Positions 16,204-24,900 of a DNA stretch of 25,245 nt are shown here, one piece after another. Source of the DNA: a virus. Under the pieces are notes generated by a model. It ran no database searches and was not told where the DNA came from. It saw only the letters and a program-made list of their open reading frames with translations. How positions within the stretch are numbered: position 1 is the first letter of the stretch; every line of letters starts with the position of its first letter. The stretch spans positions 1 through 25,245 of the IMG/VR virus record IMGVR_UViG_3300022927_000101, one strand, 5' to 3'. The translations under genes and the position numbers were made by a program.

Positions 16204-18767
16204 ATTAACTTTTTTAAATTACTGATTACCATATCCAATTCTCCGCTATTCAACATAACCCTTGCATCTGAGTACCTATTGATTATCGGTTTACCCATAA
16301 CATTAAATGATGTATTTAATATAACTGGCTTTAAACCTTTTTCCTTCATAGCTGTCAATATAGAATACACAAACGGCTCAGATTCCTCTGATACTATTTG
16401 AAGCCTTGAAGTCCCATCTTCGTGTATGACAGAAGCTAGGTCTTTATCCGAACACATTGCGTTGTGAGTCATGTACTTTAAGTTCGATGGAACATCAGTA
16501 AAATAATCATCTACATCAACATCTCTGCATATTGGAGCAAACGGTCTAAAATACTCTCTATGCTTTACTTGGGCATTGAGCTTATCCTTCATTCCTTCTC
16601 TTGGCATACAAATTATGCTACGCCTACCTAATGCTCTAGCTCCATACTCAGACCTTCCATGTATCATCCCTATAATCCTACCTTCGTCTAAAGACTGTAT
16701 CAATTCATCCATGGATATATCTTCTGTAGAGCCTATCTCATCAAAAGGGTATGACCCCAAATAAGCAGTATCAATAGTTTTTGGTTTAATTGTACCTGCA
16801 AGTAATCCAAAGGAAAGACCCCTGTCGTCTGGATTAGGAGTAACGTAGGCATCCCAAATAGTGTTGTTTATTATATTCATAGCGCCTCCACCAGCAAATA
16901 TTAGCTTGTGATCTGGGTATTTACGAACATAAGGCATTACCACCCCTCTGAAAACAGATTCAAACGTATATTGATTTATATATGCAAAATCTTTAGATAA
17001 TTCTTCGTCCAACCTAGACTCCCCATTAAGATTAAATGTCTTTTGAAAGTTTTCGTGAGCTTTGTTAGCACAATCGGATTGCTGTAGTTTGTAATAGGAA
17101 TCCATTTTTTCAAAAATATCCTGATCAAACTTTCCGTATCCAGATAACCCCATGACTTTTCCTGCGTAAATTAGGTTACCCCACCACCAGTTAAATTCTT
17201 TTTTTATAGGAGATAAGTAGTGACCGACAGCAGCATATGGAACACAAATGTCCTGAGTTGTTGTGTGTATTTTTGAAATCTCTTTTCCTTCTGCCAACCA
17301 TATATTGAAGTGACCCTCATCAGATCCTCCGTCAAATGTAACTACAAGAGACTTTTCGAAATCAGTTTGGTAAAGAGCGTTGTAAACATGAGCCTTATGA
17401 TGAGGCATCCAAATAAAATTATCTGCTGGAATCTCTTCTAGTAGCTTTAATTCTGAAGGACAACTATTGTTTATACAATTGTCATATCTATATGCTCCAT
17501 ATTTGTCTCTAAAGTAATCTATTATCTCAGCTAAAACTTTAGTCGGGTTTTTTAGCGGAAAATGACAACAAAATGCAGCGTTTTTAATGTCAGTCCATCT
17601 TTCGACCTCCACAGCCTCCAATACATCACCTCCTTTTGATATACACAGAGAAGCGTTGTGAGACCCATATATCCCTATGTTAAAACCTTCTTTCTCATAT
17701 TTCCAGTGGTAGTCCCAAGTTTTGTCCCAACTCCACGACTCTGCTAGCCAAGGAAATGTATCATAGTTCAAAGCACCTCTATTGAAATTAGTTCCTTCTC
17801 TATGCATATCTTTCCTTCCAGACTGCCCTCTAAGTATGTTTATATAGTCCGAAAAGGTAGATAAGAAGCTCCCTAAGAAGGTTTCTCCCATGGAGCATAC
17901 TATCTGATCCACCATTAACTCTTCGTGGCTATCTAGCCCTAAATTAAAGTCGCTAAGAAATCGTATGTCGTACTCTTTTTGTAGGTCAGAGAAAACGTTT
18001 TTATCTTTTTCATCTGTAGCAACATATGTTGGCACGTCTGTTCTGATTCTATTTGCAATGTCAGTAAGCAGATTTTCTGTTTGCGCCTCAGAATGGTCTT
18101 TTCTTGTTTGAAGAAAATCATTTCGTCTTATGTGTAAGGAATCAAATTCACCTCCTAAATCATCTACGATTTGTTTAGCGATATAGAAATATTTTTTCTT
18201 GTACTGTACTCCTAAGTTTACTTTATGAGTAACCTTGTTTCTTGTAGAAATATTCTTTCCGTATACGTGATAATAATAATGTCCAAAAAGGTTTCTTGGG
18301 AAGTGCAAAAATTTATCCTCAACATCCAGATTTATACCAGTTCTTCCTTGTGCGAAAGAATTATAATCGTTTTGATCATCAATGCCACAATACATGAAAT
18401 AATCACGGTCTGGACCATTCATAGGACCAAATTTGTCGTCTTGATCACCAAAAGTAATTACTTTGGCAATACTAGATACGTTTTCAAAGTATTGGGTTTC
18501 GTTTTCTAGCGAAGCGTATTCTGGAACATCATGATAATCAATACAGTCAAAATTCTCATAAAAAAGATCCTTGTCTAAAGTAGAAAACATGTCAAACCAA
18601 CTAGACTTATCTTCCCATTCAGAAAGAAATAAACAGTATATTTTTGGAGGTATGATCAGCTTTCTTCCTGTTATTACAGATATAGCAGCTACTATCTCAT
18701 AGGTCATCCTTATGTTCGAGTATCCTCCCCACCAAGGATCAAAAGATATGTACTTAGTTTCCGACAT
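16200..18767 (-). CDS. Fusion: O-fucosyltransferase-like domain + NodU/CmcH-type O-carbamoyltransferase
   Basis: Two enzymes in one 855-aa chain. Residues 1 to about 320 resemble the GDP-fucose O-fucosyltransferase (PF10250) fold: WWGGYSNIRMTYE (12-24), TGRKLIIPP (33-41), and LHIRRNDF (211-218) as the HxRxxD GDP-binding motif. Residues about 362-855 are a complete carbamoyltransferase. They include an N-terminal ATPase-like lobe (FNIGIYGSHNASLCIS, 362-377), MPHHKAH (454-460), TFDGGSDEG, GKVMGLSGYG and AGGGAMN. The C-terminal YrdC-type lobe has GRSEYGARALGRRSI (704-718), VKHREYFRPFAP and LNTSFNVMGKPI. The second half should transfer carbamoyl from carbamoyl phosphate via carbamoyl-AMP to a sugar hydroxyl. 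Sharing a transcript with the GDP-hexose epimerase suggests that the first half uses its product. It overlaps the dioxygenase gene by 14 bases. Confidence 0.85.
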   Translation of the reverse strand: MSETKYISFDPWWGGYSNIRMTYEIVAAISVITGRKLIIPPKIYCLFLSEWEDKSSWFDMFSTLDKDLFYENFDCIDYHDVPEYASLENETQYFENVSSIAKVITFGDQDDKFGPMNGPDRDYFMYCGIDDQNDYNSFAQGRTGINLDVEDKFLHFPRNLFGHYYYHVYGKNISTRNKVTHKVNLGVQYKKKYFYIAKQIVDDLGGEFDSLHIRRNDFLQTRKDHSEAQTENLLTDIANRIRTDVPTYVATDEKDKNVFSDLQKEYDIRFLSDFNLGLDSHEELMVDQIVCSMGETFLGSFLSTFSDYINILRGQSGRKDMHREGTNFNRGALNYDTFPWLAESWSWDKTWDYHWKYEKEGFNIGIYGSHNASLCISKGGDVLEAVEVERWTDIKNAAFCCHFPLKNPTKVLAEIIDYFRDKYGAYRYDNCINNSCPSELKLLEEIPADNFIWMPHHKAHVYNALYQTDFEKSLVVTFDGGSDEGHFNIWLAEGKEISKIHTTTQDICVPYAAVGHYLSPIKKEFNWWWGNLIYAGKVMGLSGYGKFDQDIFEKMDSYYKLQQSDCANKAHENFQKTFNLNGESRLDEELSKDFAYINQYTFESVFRGVVMPYVRKYPDHKLIFAGGGAMNIINNTIWDAYVTPNPDDRGLSFGLLAGTIKPKTIDTAYLGSYPFDEIGSTEDISMDELIQSLDEGRIIGMIHGRSEYGARALGRRSIICMPREGMKDKLNAQVKHREYFRPFAPICRDVDVDDYFTDVPSNLKYMTHNAMCSDKDLASVIHEDGTSRLQIVSEESEPFVYSILTAMKEKGLKPVILNTSFNVMGKPIINRYSDARVMLNSGELDMVISNLKKLI

Positions 18768-19971
18768 ACTCCCAGTCTTTTAGTCTATAATGAACAAACA
18801 TGTTATTAAAGCTAGTACCTCGGAATATTGTGTTTCTACCATGTTGGCAGGTAGCTGATTCATATAATATCATTTCTCCAACCTCAGCAGTTACGTTATG
18901 CCAACTGCCATCGTGTGCTTGGATGTCTAATCCCCAATCATCTGCTTCTGGCTTATTTACACATCCACAAGCCAAGTCTTTATCTACAATAATTATTGAT
19001 GATATGTGGTGAGTAGCTATCCTGTCTCTATGAAACTGAAGAGCAGCACCTCTCATGTAAGATCTTATTCCATATATAAATGTTGGCTCTATACTTTCTT
19101 TTGCGAATTCCTGATGCAAGGGAAGTAACATATTATGAACCATAAGTCTTTTTTCTGGAAGACTATTTATATCCATTATATAGCTAGTTATTCCTTCTCC
19201 TGGAATAATAGACTCCTTTCCTTCAAATTTTTCTTCAACGCCTCTTTCCTTAACCTCAGCATACATCTCCTGTATAATACTCCAGGCTTCTTCAGGAACT
19301 TTTACAACTTTAAATCCTACTGGATCTATCTTGGGCAAGTCCTCCCAATTGCTAAATGTTTTAGCAGGGGGAGCAGTGTTTCTGTGATGAACTGAAGCTA
19401 ATTGAGAATCAAGAGTGTTATTCCATGGCTTTTCTCTCCACCAGGAAGTCACTATGTATTTAGATCCAGAAATAACATCTGAACCCTCGTGAAGCGTGTC
19501 TCTTTGCAGCTCACCATCTTTCATGTCATACCACCAAACAGCCTTGCCTTTTTCTGGCTTTACAGAAGCTTCCAAGTTGGGGAAATTAGTTTCTCCTCCT
19601 TCAAAATCATCATTTAAATAAATCATGAATGTGTGAGTCCTGTTACCAGAGTGTAGACAATGATTTGTGTATGAATCTCCTTCAAAAAAATCATTATGAG
19701 GTCTAAAGTACTGACCAGGATCATATTTTTGCCCCTGAAGATCCTCTCCTCTAATCAGATCTATATTAAGTTCTTTTGCTATTCTAGTCTGTATTAATAC
19801 AGAAAGTTCTTCTTTTCCTAAGTTGGATGTTGACGATGTTCTGGCTGAATCATACTTTGATTGATCTGATCCAGAACCAGCAACACTAGATCTTGTGTTT
19901 GATTCGTCGATTCTTTCGATTAGTTTATCGCACTCCTCGTACGATAAAAAGTTTGGAATTTCTACTAACAT
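18754..19971 (-). CDS. Prolyl 4-hydroxylase-like 2OG-Fe(II) dioxygenase, tandem domains
   Basis: Iron/2-oxoglutarate oxygenase of the prolyl 4-hydroxylase class. The first domain (about 1-180) has H92-x-D94 (YFRPHNDFF), the EGGETNFP strand, H161 (LHEGSDV) and K171 (GSKYIVTSWWR). These are the Fe triad and the 2OG-binding Lys of P4H enzymes. The second domain (about 217-405) has its own candidate triad: H314-x-D316 (LQFHRDR), H377 (CQHGR) and R384 as the 2OG contact, with the final strand FNNMFVHYRL. Residues 181-216 are a linker. Likely reaction: hydroxylation of peptidyl proline, or another residue, with O2. It lies between two fibre genes and overlaps the fucosyltransferase/carbamoyltransferase gene by 14 bases. 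The Pro-rich linkers of the neighbouring fibres are obvious candidate substrates (inference). Confidence 0.87.
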   Translation of the reverse strand: MLVEIPNFLSYEECDKLIERIDESNTRSSVAGSGSDQSKYDSARTSSTSNLGKEELSVLIQTRIAKELNIDLIRGEDLQGQKYDPGQYFRPHNDFFEGDSYTNHCLHSGNRTHTFMIYLNDDFEGGETNFPNLEASVKPEKGKAVWWYDMKDGELQRDTLHEGSDVISGSKYIVTSWWREKPWNNTLDSQLASVHHRNTAPPAKTFSNWEDLPKIDPVGFKVVKVPEEAWSIIQEMYAEVKERGVEEKFEGKESIIPGEGITSYIMDINSLPEKRLMVHNMLLPLHQEFAKESIEPTFIYGIRSYMRGAALQFHRDRIATHHISSIIIVDKDLACGCVNKPEADDWGLDIQAHDGSWHNVTAEVGEMILYESATCQHGRNTIFRGTSFNNMFVHYRLKDWEYVGN

Positions 19972-19986
19972 TATTTTGTATTTTAT

Positions 19987-19994
19987 TAAATTTA
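19987..19994 (-). promoter_or_regulatory. Degenerate TAnnTTT box before the dioxygenase gene
   Basis: The minus strand reads TAAATTTA, 15 bases before the ATG at 19971. It differs from TAnnTTTG only in the last base and sits at the same spacing as the better boxes. Weak evidence alone, since the region is very AT-rich. Confidence 0.3.
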
Positions 19995-20007
19995 ATTCTC
20001 ATTACTT

Positions 20008-20904
20008 CTAGCAAGATAAGGACCATTCTGCTCCGTCTCCTATTGCATTATTCGGGTCAGAAGCTCCGTATTCGATTCTAACCTCTCTATTAGATGTAGA
20101 CGTCCAAGAGAACGAAAAGCTTCCGCTTCCTGGAGTGCTTAATGACATTCCCCAAGGACCTGGATAATTTGCTGTTCCAACCCATCCACTAGTAGATATT
20201 AAGCTTCCATTATTGTAAACGTTAAATCTATTAGGTCTATCTAAAGCAACCCAATTAAAAACGTTTGTAGACGTGTCAGATGGGTTTATTATTTTTGCAG
20301 GATAGCTTCCGTATGAAAGATCTAAAGTGGCTTCAGTAACAGAAGTTCCATTACAAGAGTAATCGTATACAAGCTCTGTAGTTGTAGTGGTTGTGCTTGT
20401 TGTAGTGGTCGCTTGAGTTGTGGTAGTTGTTGTGCTAGTAGTTGGTGCTGCACAAGCAAATATACTAGTTATTTTACCTGATGAGTTTACAGTATATGCA
20501 GAAGATGTTATTATAGAATAATATATTCCATCCGATAATAAGTTCTGTGCATTCATGTCAGTATAGAAAACATCGTTTACAACAGGTAAACTTGAATTTC
20601 CTGGAAGGAAATAAAATTCAGCATTAGCACCTCCATCTGTAGCATGAGCACAAGCATCAATTGTAGAGTTGTGACTGTGTACAGATAGTGTAAACGCAGA
20701 TAAAACATTAGAAGACGTAGTTGTGGTAGTAGATGTACTAGTAGTAGTAGTAACTGGGTCTATGTTTGGTAGACATGTTAAGATATCAAGATATGGAGCA
20801 ATATAATCAGGATCACCAGCAACATTTGGTTTTACCTGACCAGTATCTACACCGTTAACAAATTTTCTTAATTCCGTTACTACAACGACACCCGAATTAG
20901 CCAT
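20008..20904 (-). CDS. Fibre-like protein with shared N-terminal anchor and Thr-rich linkers
   Basis: The 298-aa modular protein is probably virion-attached. Residues 1-44 repeat the anchor of the 370-aa fibre-like protein (VKPNVAGDPDYIAPYLD). Residues 52-65 are a Thr/Ser linker. Residues 68-151 form a small Cys-bounded beta module (FTLSVHSHNSTIDAC and on to GKITSIFAC), similar in pattern to a module of the large protein at 21904. Residues 155-176 are a second linker of nearly pure Thr. Residues 178-298 form a C-terminal beta-sandwich-like domain (FNWVALDRPNRFNVYNNGS) that may bind a receptor or glycan. Thr-rich linkers of this type are typical O-glycosylation sites in other systems. It lies between a glycosyltransferase gene and a dioxygenase gene. 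Confidence 0.65.
   Translation of the reverse strand: MANSGVVVVTELRKFVNGVDTGQVKPNVAGDPDYIAPYLDILTCLPNIDPVTTTTSTSTTTTTSSNVLSAFTLSVHSHNSTIDACAHATDGGANAEFYFLPGNSSLPVVNDVFYTDMNAQNLLSDGIYYSIITSSAYTVNSSGKITSIFACAAPTTSTTTTTTQATTTTSTTTTTTELVYDYSCNGTSVTEATLDLSYGSYPAKIINPSDTSTNVFNWVALDRPNRFNVYNNGSLISTSGWVGTANYPGPWGMSLSTPGSGSFSFSWTSTSNREVRIEYGASDPNNAIGDGAEWSLSC
20377..20442 (-). repeat. Thr-codon simple repeat, linker 2
   Basis: An ACA/ACT-type trinucleotide repeat encodes residues 155-176 of the fibre-like protein: 18 Thr, two Ser, one Gln and one Ala. A shorter run at 20710-20751 encodes linker 1. Such repeats can change length by replication slippage without loss of frame. Confidence 0.8.
20773..20904 (-). 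repeat. Fibre anchor module, copy 2
   Basis: This stretch encodes the first 44 residues of the 298-aa fibre-like protein. It is the partner of 15051-15185: 28 of 44 aligned residues are identical, with an almost invariant core AGDPDYIAPY, and a 20-base block is identical at DNA level. Confidence 0.85.
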
Positions 20905-20920
20905 TACTTTTTACTTTATG

Positions 20921-20928
20921 CAAATTTA
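20921..20928 (-). promoter_or_regulatory. TAnnTTTG -7-like box before the 298-aa fibre gene
   Basis: The minus strand reads TAAATTTG, with 16 bases between it and the ATG at 20904. It overlaps the last codons and stop of the glycosyltransferase gene. It matches the Bacteroidetes -7 consensus; no clear -33 TTG. Confidence 0.5.
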
Positions 20929-21852
20929 ATGATTTTTACGATTCGCTTCTTTAAGTGTTTCATAATACAAAAATGAACATCTTTTTTCGTCTAACTTTAA
21001 ATCTGTATCAAAAGGGGAATTGCTTATGTATGCTCCTTTATAAAACATTCCGCTAGACGAGTCAGTGACTCCAGCATTGTGAAATATTGAGCATTCATCC
21101 CATCGATTTAAAGCGTCTGTAGCCCAGCAAAAATCTAATTCCTTTTCCACCTTAGTATATATACCTCTCTTCCAAGCATTCCAAATTGTAGCCCACATTT
21201 CAGCAGTCCAAACCTGAAGCATATGATACTCTGGATTATTCTTGAGTTTGGCTCTTTCATATACGTTAGTCATTTTATATAAATTAACTCCCATATCTCT
21301 ACATTCCCTCCAAAACTCAGCGTCAACATTTCTTAAAACGTATTGAGCGCCTCCTGAATTCTTTTGATTTCTCTTTACAAGATCCTCTTCCATTCCTGCC
21401 GTTATCAGCATCGTTTCCAAAGTGTCTCTACCCTTGCTAATTATGTATTCGTACCCAAGATAACTAACCGTGTCACTTAAATGCCAAATATCGCTATTCT
21501 CGTACTTTTCTAACCCAGGATTTTTAGTAAAAATGATATCGCTATCATGAAAAAAAATGCTTTCGTGTTTGAGTTCAGGATATTTTTCATAGTGCTTGTA
21601 TAGTAAGTGATGCTTAATACTAGGTATGTACGTCTTGTCTGGACGATCGTCTTCATATCTATATACTGATACTCCAGGATACTTTTCTTCTAAATAAGAA
21701 AAACAAAACTTTTCGCTAACTCTGTCAGAGGCTATAGAACAAAGTATTTGCACATCAGACAAATTAACGCCTACTTTCTCAAAAGAGAAAAGCATAACAT
21801 CAATCTGCCAAGCGAAATATTTTATTTCTGGCTGACAGCTTATATACTTCAT
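20926..21852 (-). CDS. Glycosyltransferase, resembling hydroxyproline/serine glycosyltransferases
   Basis: GT-A-type glycosyltransferase of 308 aa. The metal-binding DxD is D103-S-D105 (IFFHDSDIIFTKNPG), and NSGGAQYVLRN (165-175) and IFHNAGV (256-262) are further typical nucleotide-sugar or acceptor blocks. The N-terminus, ISCQPEIKYFAWQIDVMLFS then FEKVG, recalls the opening of plant peptidyl-serine galactosyltransferase and hydroxyproline O-arabinosyltransferase (GT96/GT95: C...YFxWQ...SFxxxG). The AEMWATIWNAWKRGIYTK segment recalls their conserved EM-containing block. That resemblance is from memory and short. The protein would be cytoplasmic, with no signal or membrane segment. It lies between two fibre-type genes that contain Pro- and Thr-rich linkers, so a virion protein is a reasonable acceptor. 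GT-A fold likely; the subfamily is uncertain. Confidence 0.7.
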   Translation of the reverse strand: MKYISCQPEIKYFAWQIDVMLFSFEKVGVNLSDVQILCSIASDRVSEKFCFSYLEEKYPGVSVYRYEDDRPDKTYIPSIKHHLLYKHYEKYPELKHESIFFHDSDIIFTKNPGLEKYENSDIWHLSDTVSYLGYEYIISKGRDTLETMLITAGMEEDLVKRNQKNSGGAQYVLRNVDAEFWRECRDMGVNLYKMTNVYERAKLKNNPEYHMLQVWTAEMWATIWNAWKRGIYTKVEKELDFCWATDALNRWDECSIFHNAGVTDSSSGMFYKGAYISNSPFDTDLKLDEKRCSFLYYETLKEANRKNH

Positions 21853-21867
21853 GATTATTATTTAAAA

Positions 21868-21875
21868 TAAAATTA
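21868..21875 (-). promoter_or_regulatory. Degenerate TAnnTTT box before the glycosyltransferase gene
   Basis: The minus strand reads TAATTTTA, 15 bases before the ATG at 21852, in the 51-base AT-rich gap after the large structural gene. One mismatch to TAnnTTTG; supported mainly by its fixed spacing. Confidence 0.3.
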
Positions 21876-21903
21876 CGAATAAAATTTTAAAAATCACAAT
21901 TTC

Positions 21904-24900
21904 TTAAACCATCTGTCCACAATTTAAATTACAGTCTTTAAGCGTAGCGTATTGAGGATTGGTCGTTGTTTCGAAACAAGTGTCCCCAAAACAACTCCAT
22001 CCTGAAACCGCTGGTGGCGGTGCAGCTGGGGCTGGCACTGGTATTGGAGTCGGCGCCGATGGTGATGGCGCAGTCGGCACTGGCGATGTCGTAAATACAG
22101 GCGCAGGTACTGGTGGCGCTGTAGGCGGTGCTACTGGAACCGTTGTATATACAGGTGATGGCACTGGTGACGCTGTAGGCGCAGCAGTTGGTGGCGGTGT
22201 ATATACAGGCGCTGGTGCTGGCGATGGTGATGGCGCAGTCGGCACTGGTGATGGCGTTGGCGATGGAGCAGTCGGTGGTGGCGCTGTAGGCGGTGCCACT
22301 GGTGCTGGAGCTGGAGTAGGACTAGGTGCTACTGGCGCTGGTACAGGTGCTGGTGCTGGAGATGGAGTAACAATTTTATCTTGACAAGCCACGCAATCTA
22401 TGTAAAAAGATGTTATGTCGTTTGTGTTATCGCTTCCACCTCCTTGTATTTCGTAACAAGTTCCGTTGTATAAAACGCCGTAATATCCAGCTAAATTAGT
22501 AGAACTTCTTACAGAAATAACCGTTTGAGGGTTATTACAGTCTTCTACTGAATAATAGAAATAAGAAGCTGTTGGTGCTGGCGTTGGAGTTGGGCTAGGG
22601 GCTACTGGTGTAGAAGATTCGCAATCTGTACAATCTGAATATTCACTAACTACAGTTTGTGTTGCAGCTCCACTAGATTGGAAACTATCAATTTCATAGC
22701 AAATTCCGTTTGATGCTTTTATTACAGTTCCTAAATCTAAATTAGAATCATAAGCTATCTGTTGGTTTGCTAATGCTCCAGAGCATAAGCGCAAGTTCCA
22801 ATACCCTCCTGATACTGGAGGCGTTGTTGGAGGTGTTGTTGGAGGTGTTGGAGTTCCAACGGTACAAGTTGTTGCTTCTGTTGTTAATACCCAGCTGTTA
22901 GTTCCACTCTGTCTGCTTACGCTTCCTTGTTCAGCACAGAAATCAGGTGTTCCAGAATCAGCTAATACTACTTGGTCCGAAATTAAGTTTCCATCACAAT
23001 CTCTGTATTGGAAAGTTAAGTTTTGACTGAAATCATTGTTTTGTATTGAGTAAGTATAACAAGGTGTAGAAGCTACAGGCGGTGCCACTGGTGGTGCCAC
23101 TGGTGGTACTACTGGCGTAGTAATACATGATGTGAAAGTAAATACAAATCCACTAGTCCCTACTTGAAATGAGTTCCCGTTGGTTCCGTATTGATCTTTA
23201 AAATGCGTGTTACCACCATTATATAAAGTGGTTAATCCAGCATCTAAGTATAGTGCATGACCATTGTTGTAGCTAGAAGCTACACTTGTTTCTCCGTAAG
23301 AACTATAAACAGTAACTGGCGCTCCTGTGGCAGCGCACGCAGTAGGTCCATCAGACCATCCTTGTAAAGGATTTGTTCCGCTAGATGTGTTAGCGTAAAT
23401 AACAAAAGAAGATACAGATGGTGGTGCTACTGGAGGTATTACAGGAGGTGTTGACCAAGAAACTCCTTGGTAGTCTTGGTAAGTTCCATCTACGGTAACT
23501 CCATAAACCTGATTCCCATCAACACTTTCTGTGATATTAATCACTTTGCTGGTAAGACCTTCTGCTGATCCTCCAGTCCATGCCCATGTAGATCCAGTAA
23601 ACTCATAGTCCTCTCCAGTCAACTGAATTGTTGATCCAGTAGTTCCGCTTGTAGGTCCTAATATATCAACATAAGGTGTTGCAACAGGTGGCGCTACTGG
23701 TGGCTCTACTGGTGGCAATACTGGTGGTTCAGAGGTCGGTGGCGCTACTACTGGTGGCTCTACTGGTGGTGCCACTGGTGGTGCTACTGGTGATGGCGTT
23801 GGAACAGGAGGGGTAGGTATTGTTACAGGAGCTGGCACTGGCACAGGTACAGGAACTGGCACAGGAACTGGTACAGGAACTGGTACAGGAATAACCGCAG
23901 GTGCAGGTACAGGAGTAGCAGTTTGCTCACAATAGTACTTGCCTATCTTCCAAACTACGGATCCTTCTCCACAATTGTAATCATCCTCTTTCCATTCTAT
24001 AACTGGATCCTGAACGCTAATGACATATAAATCATTGTAAGGGTCGTAACCTCCTACAATTTTATGATAATCTGCCGTTCCTATATTGGTTCTAAACCAA
24101 TCTTTCATTCCGTACTGAGAAATCTCATCTAAGCCATTTGAATCCAGCTTTAAGACGATACCTCTCTTGTCATCAGTCCAAAATAAATCATTGTACCATT
24201 TTGCAAAAGACTCTGGAGATGTAGACATCCCATATTCTCCTACAAAAGGAATTTGAGACCCTAAAACATCGTTTGTAGACGACACGTTTCCAGAACCATC
24301 AGCATTGTAAAGTACTGATTTTCCGTACATTACTTTGCTAGTTTTGTTTTCTTGAATAACTATTAGATCTTGATCTCTTGAAACTATTTTCTGTAAAGAA
24401 CCATACTTATCATCGAGATCCATGAACCCACCTAAGGTTAAGTTAAATTCATTTAATCCATTAAAGTTTGTTGTTTGTTCGTAAACTCCACCATAGGTAA
24501 GTGAGCTTATTCTGTTATTTTCTGCGTATCCAGAATAGTTAGTTAAAGGTCTTGCGTTATGCAATAGCTCTGGAGCATTAAAAGCATCCTTATACTTGTA
24601 GCTCTCTATTGCATTACCCCAGGTAAAAGCATTAAAGAAATCTAAAGTAATTAAGGCTGCTTGCTCAGAATCTTGATCACTATCATCAGTAGCTCCCAAG
24701 TGATATCCCTGACTAGACACACGATAAGTTTCGCCTATTTCGTAGAAAATATCGCTGTTAGTTACCTTGGGCTTAGTCTCTAATACAAGTAAAGAATCAT
24801 CTCTATCTTTTAATACTATATTCCATGAAGCCTCAGCGTTTATGTTTTTACCTACCTCAGTGTCTATAATTGTAGCTCCAAATAGACTTAAATTAACGCT

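Noticed and set aside
21959-22384. Long plus-strand Gly/Ala/Val/Thr-rich open frame
   Set aside because: It is the antisense of the Pro-rich linker: CCx and GCx codons read backwards give Gly- and Ala-type codons without stops. It lies wholly inside a well-supported gene.
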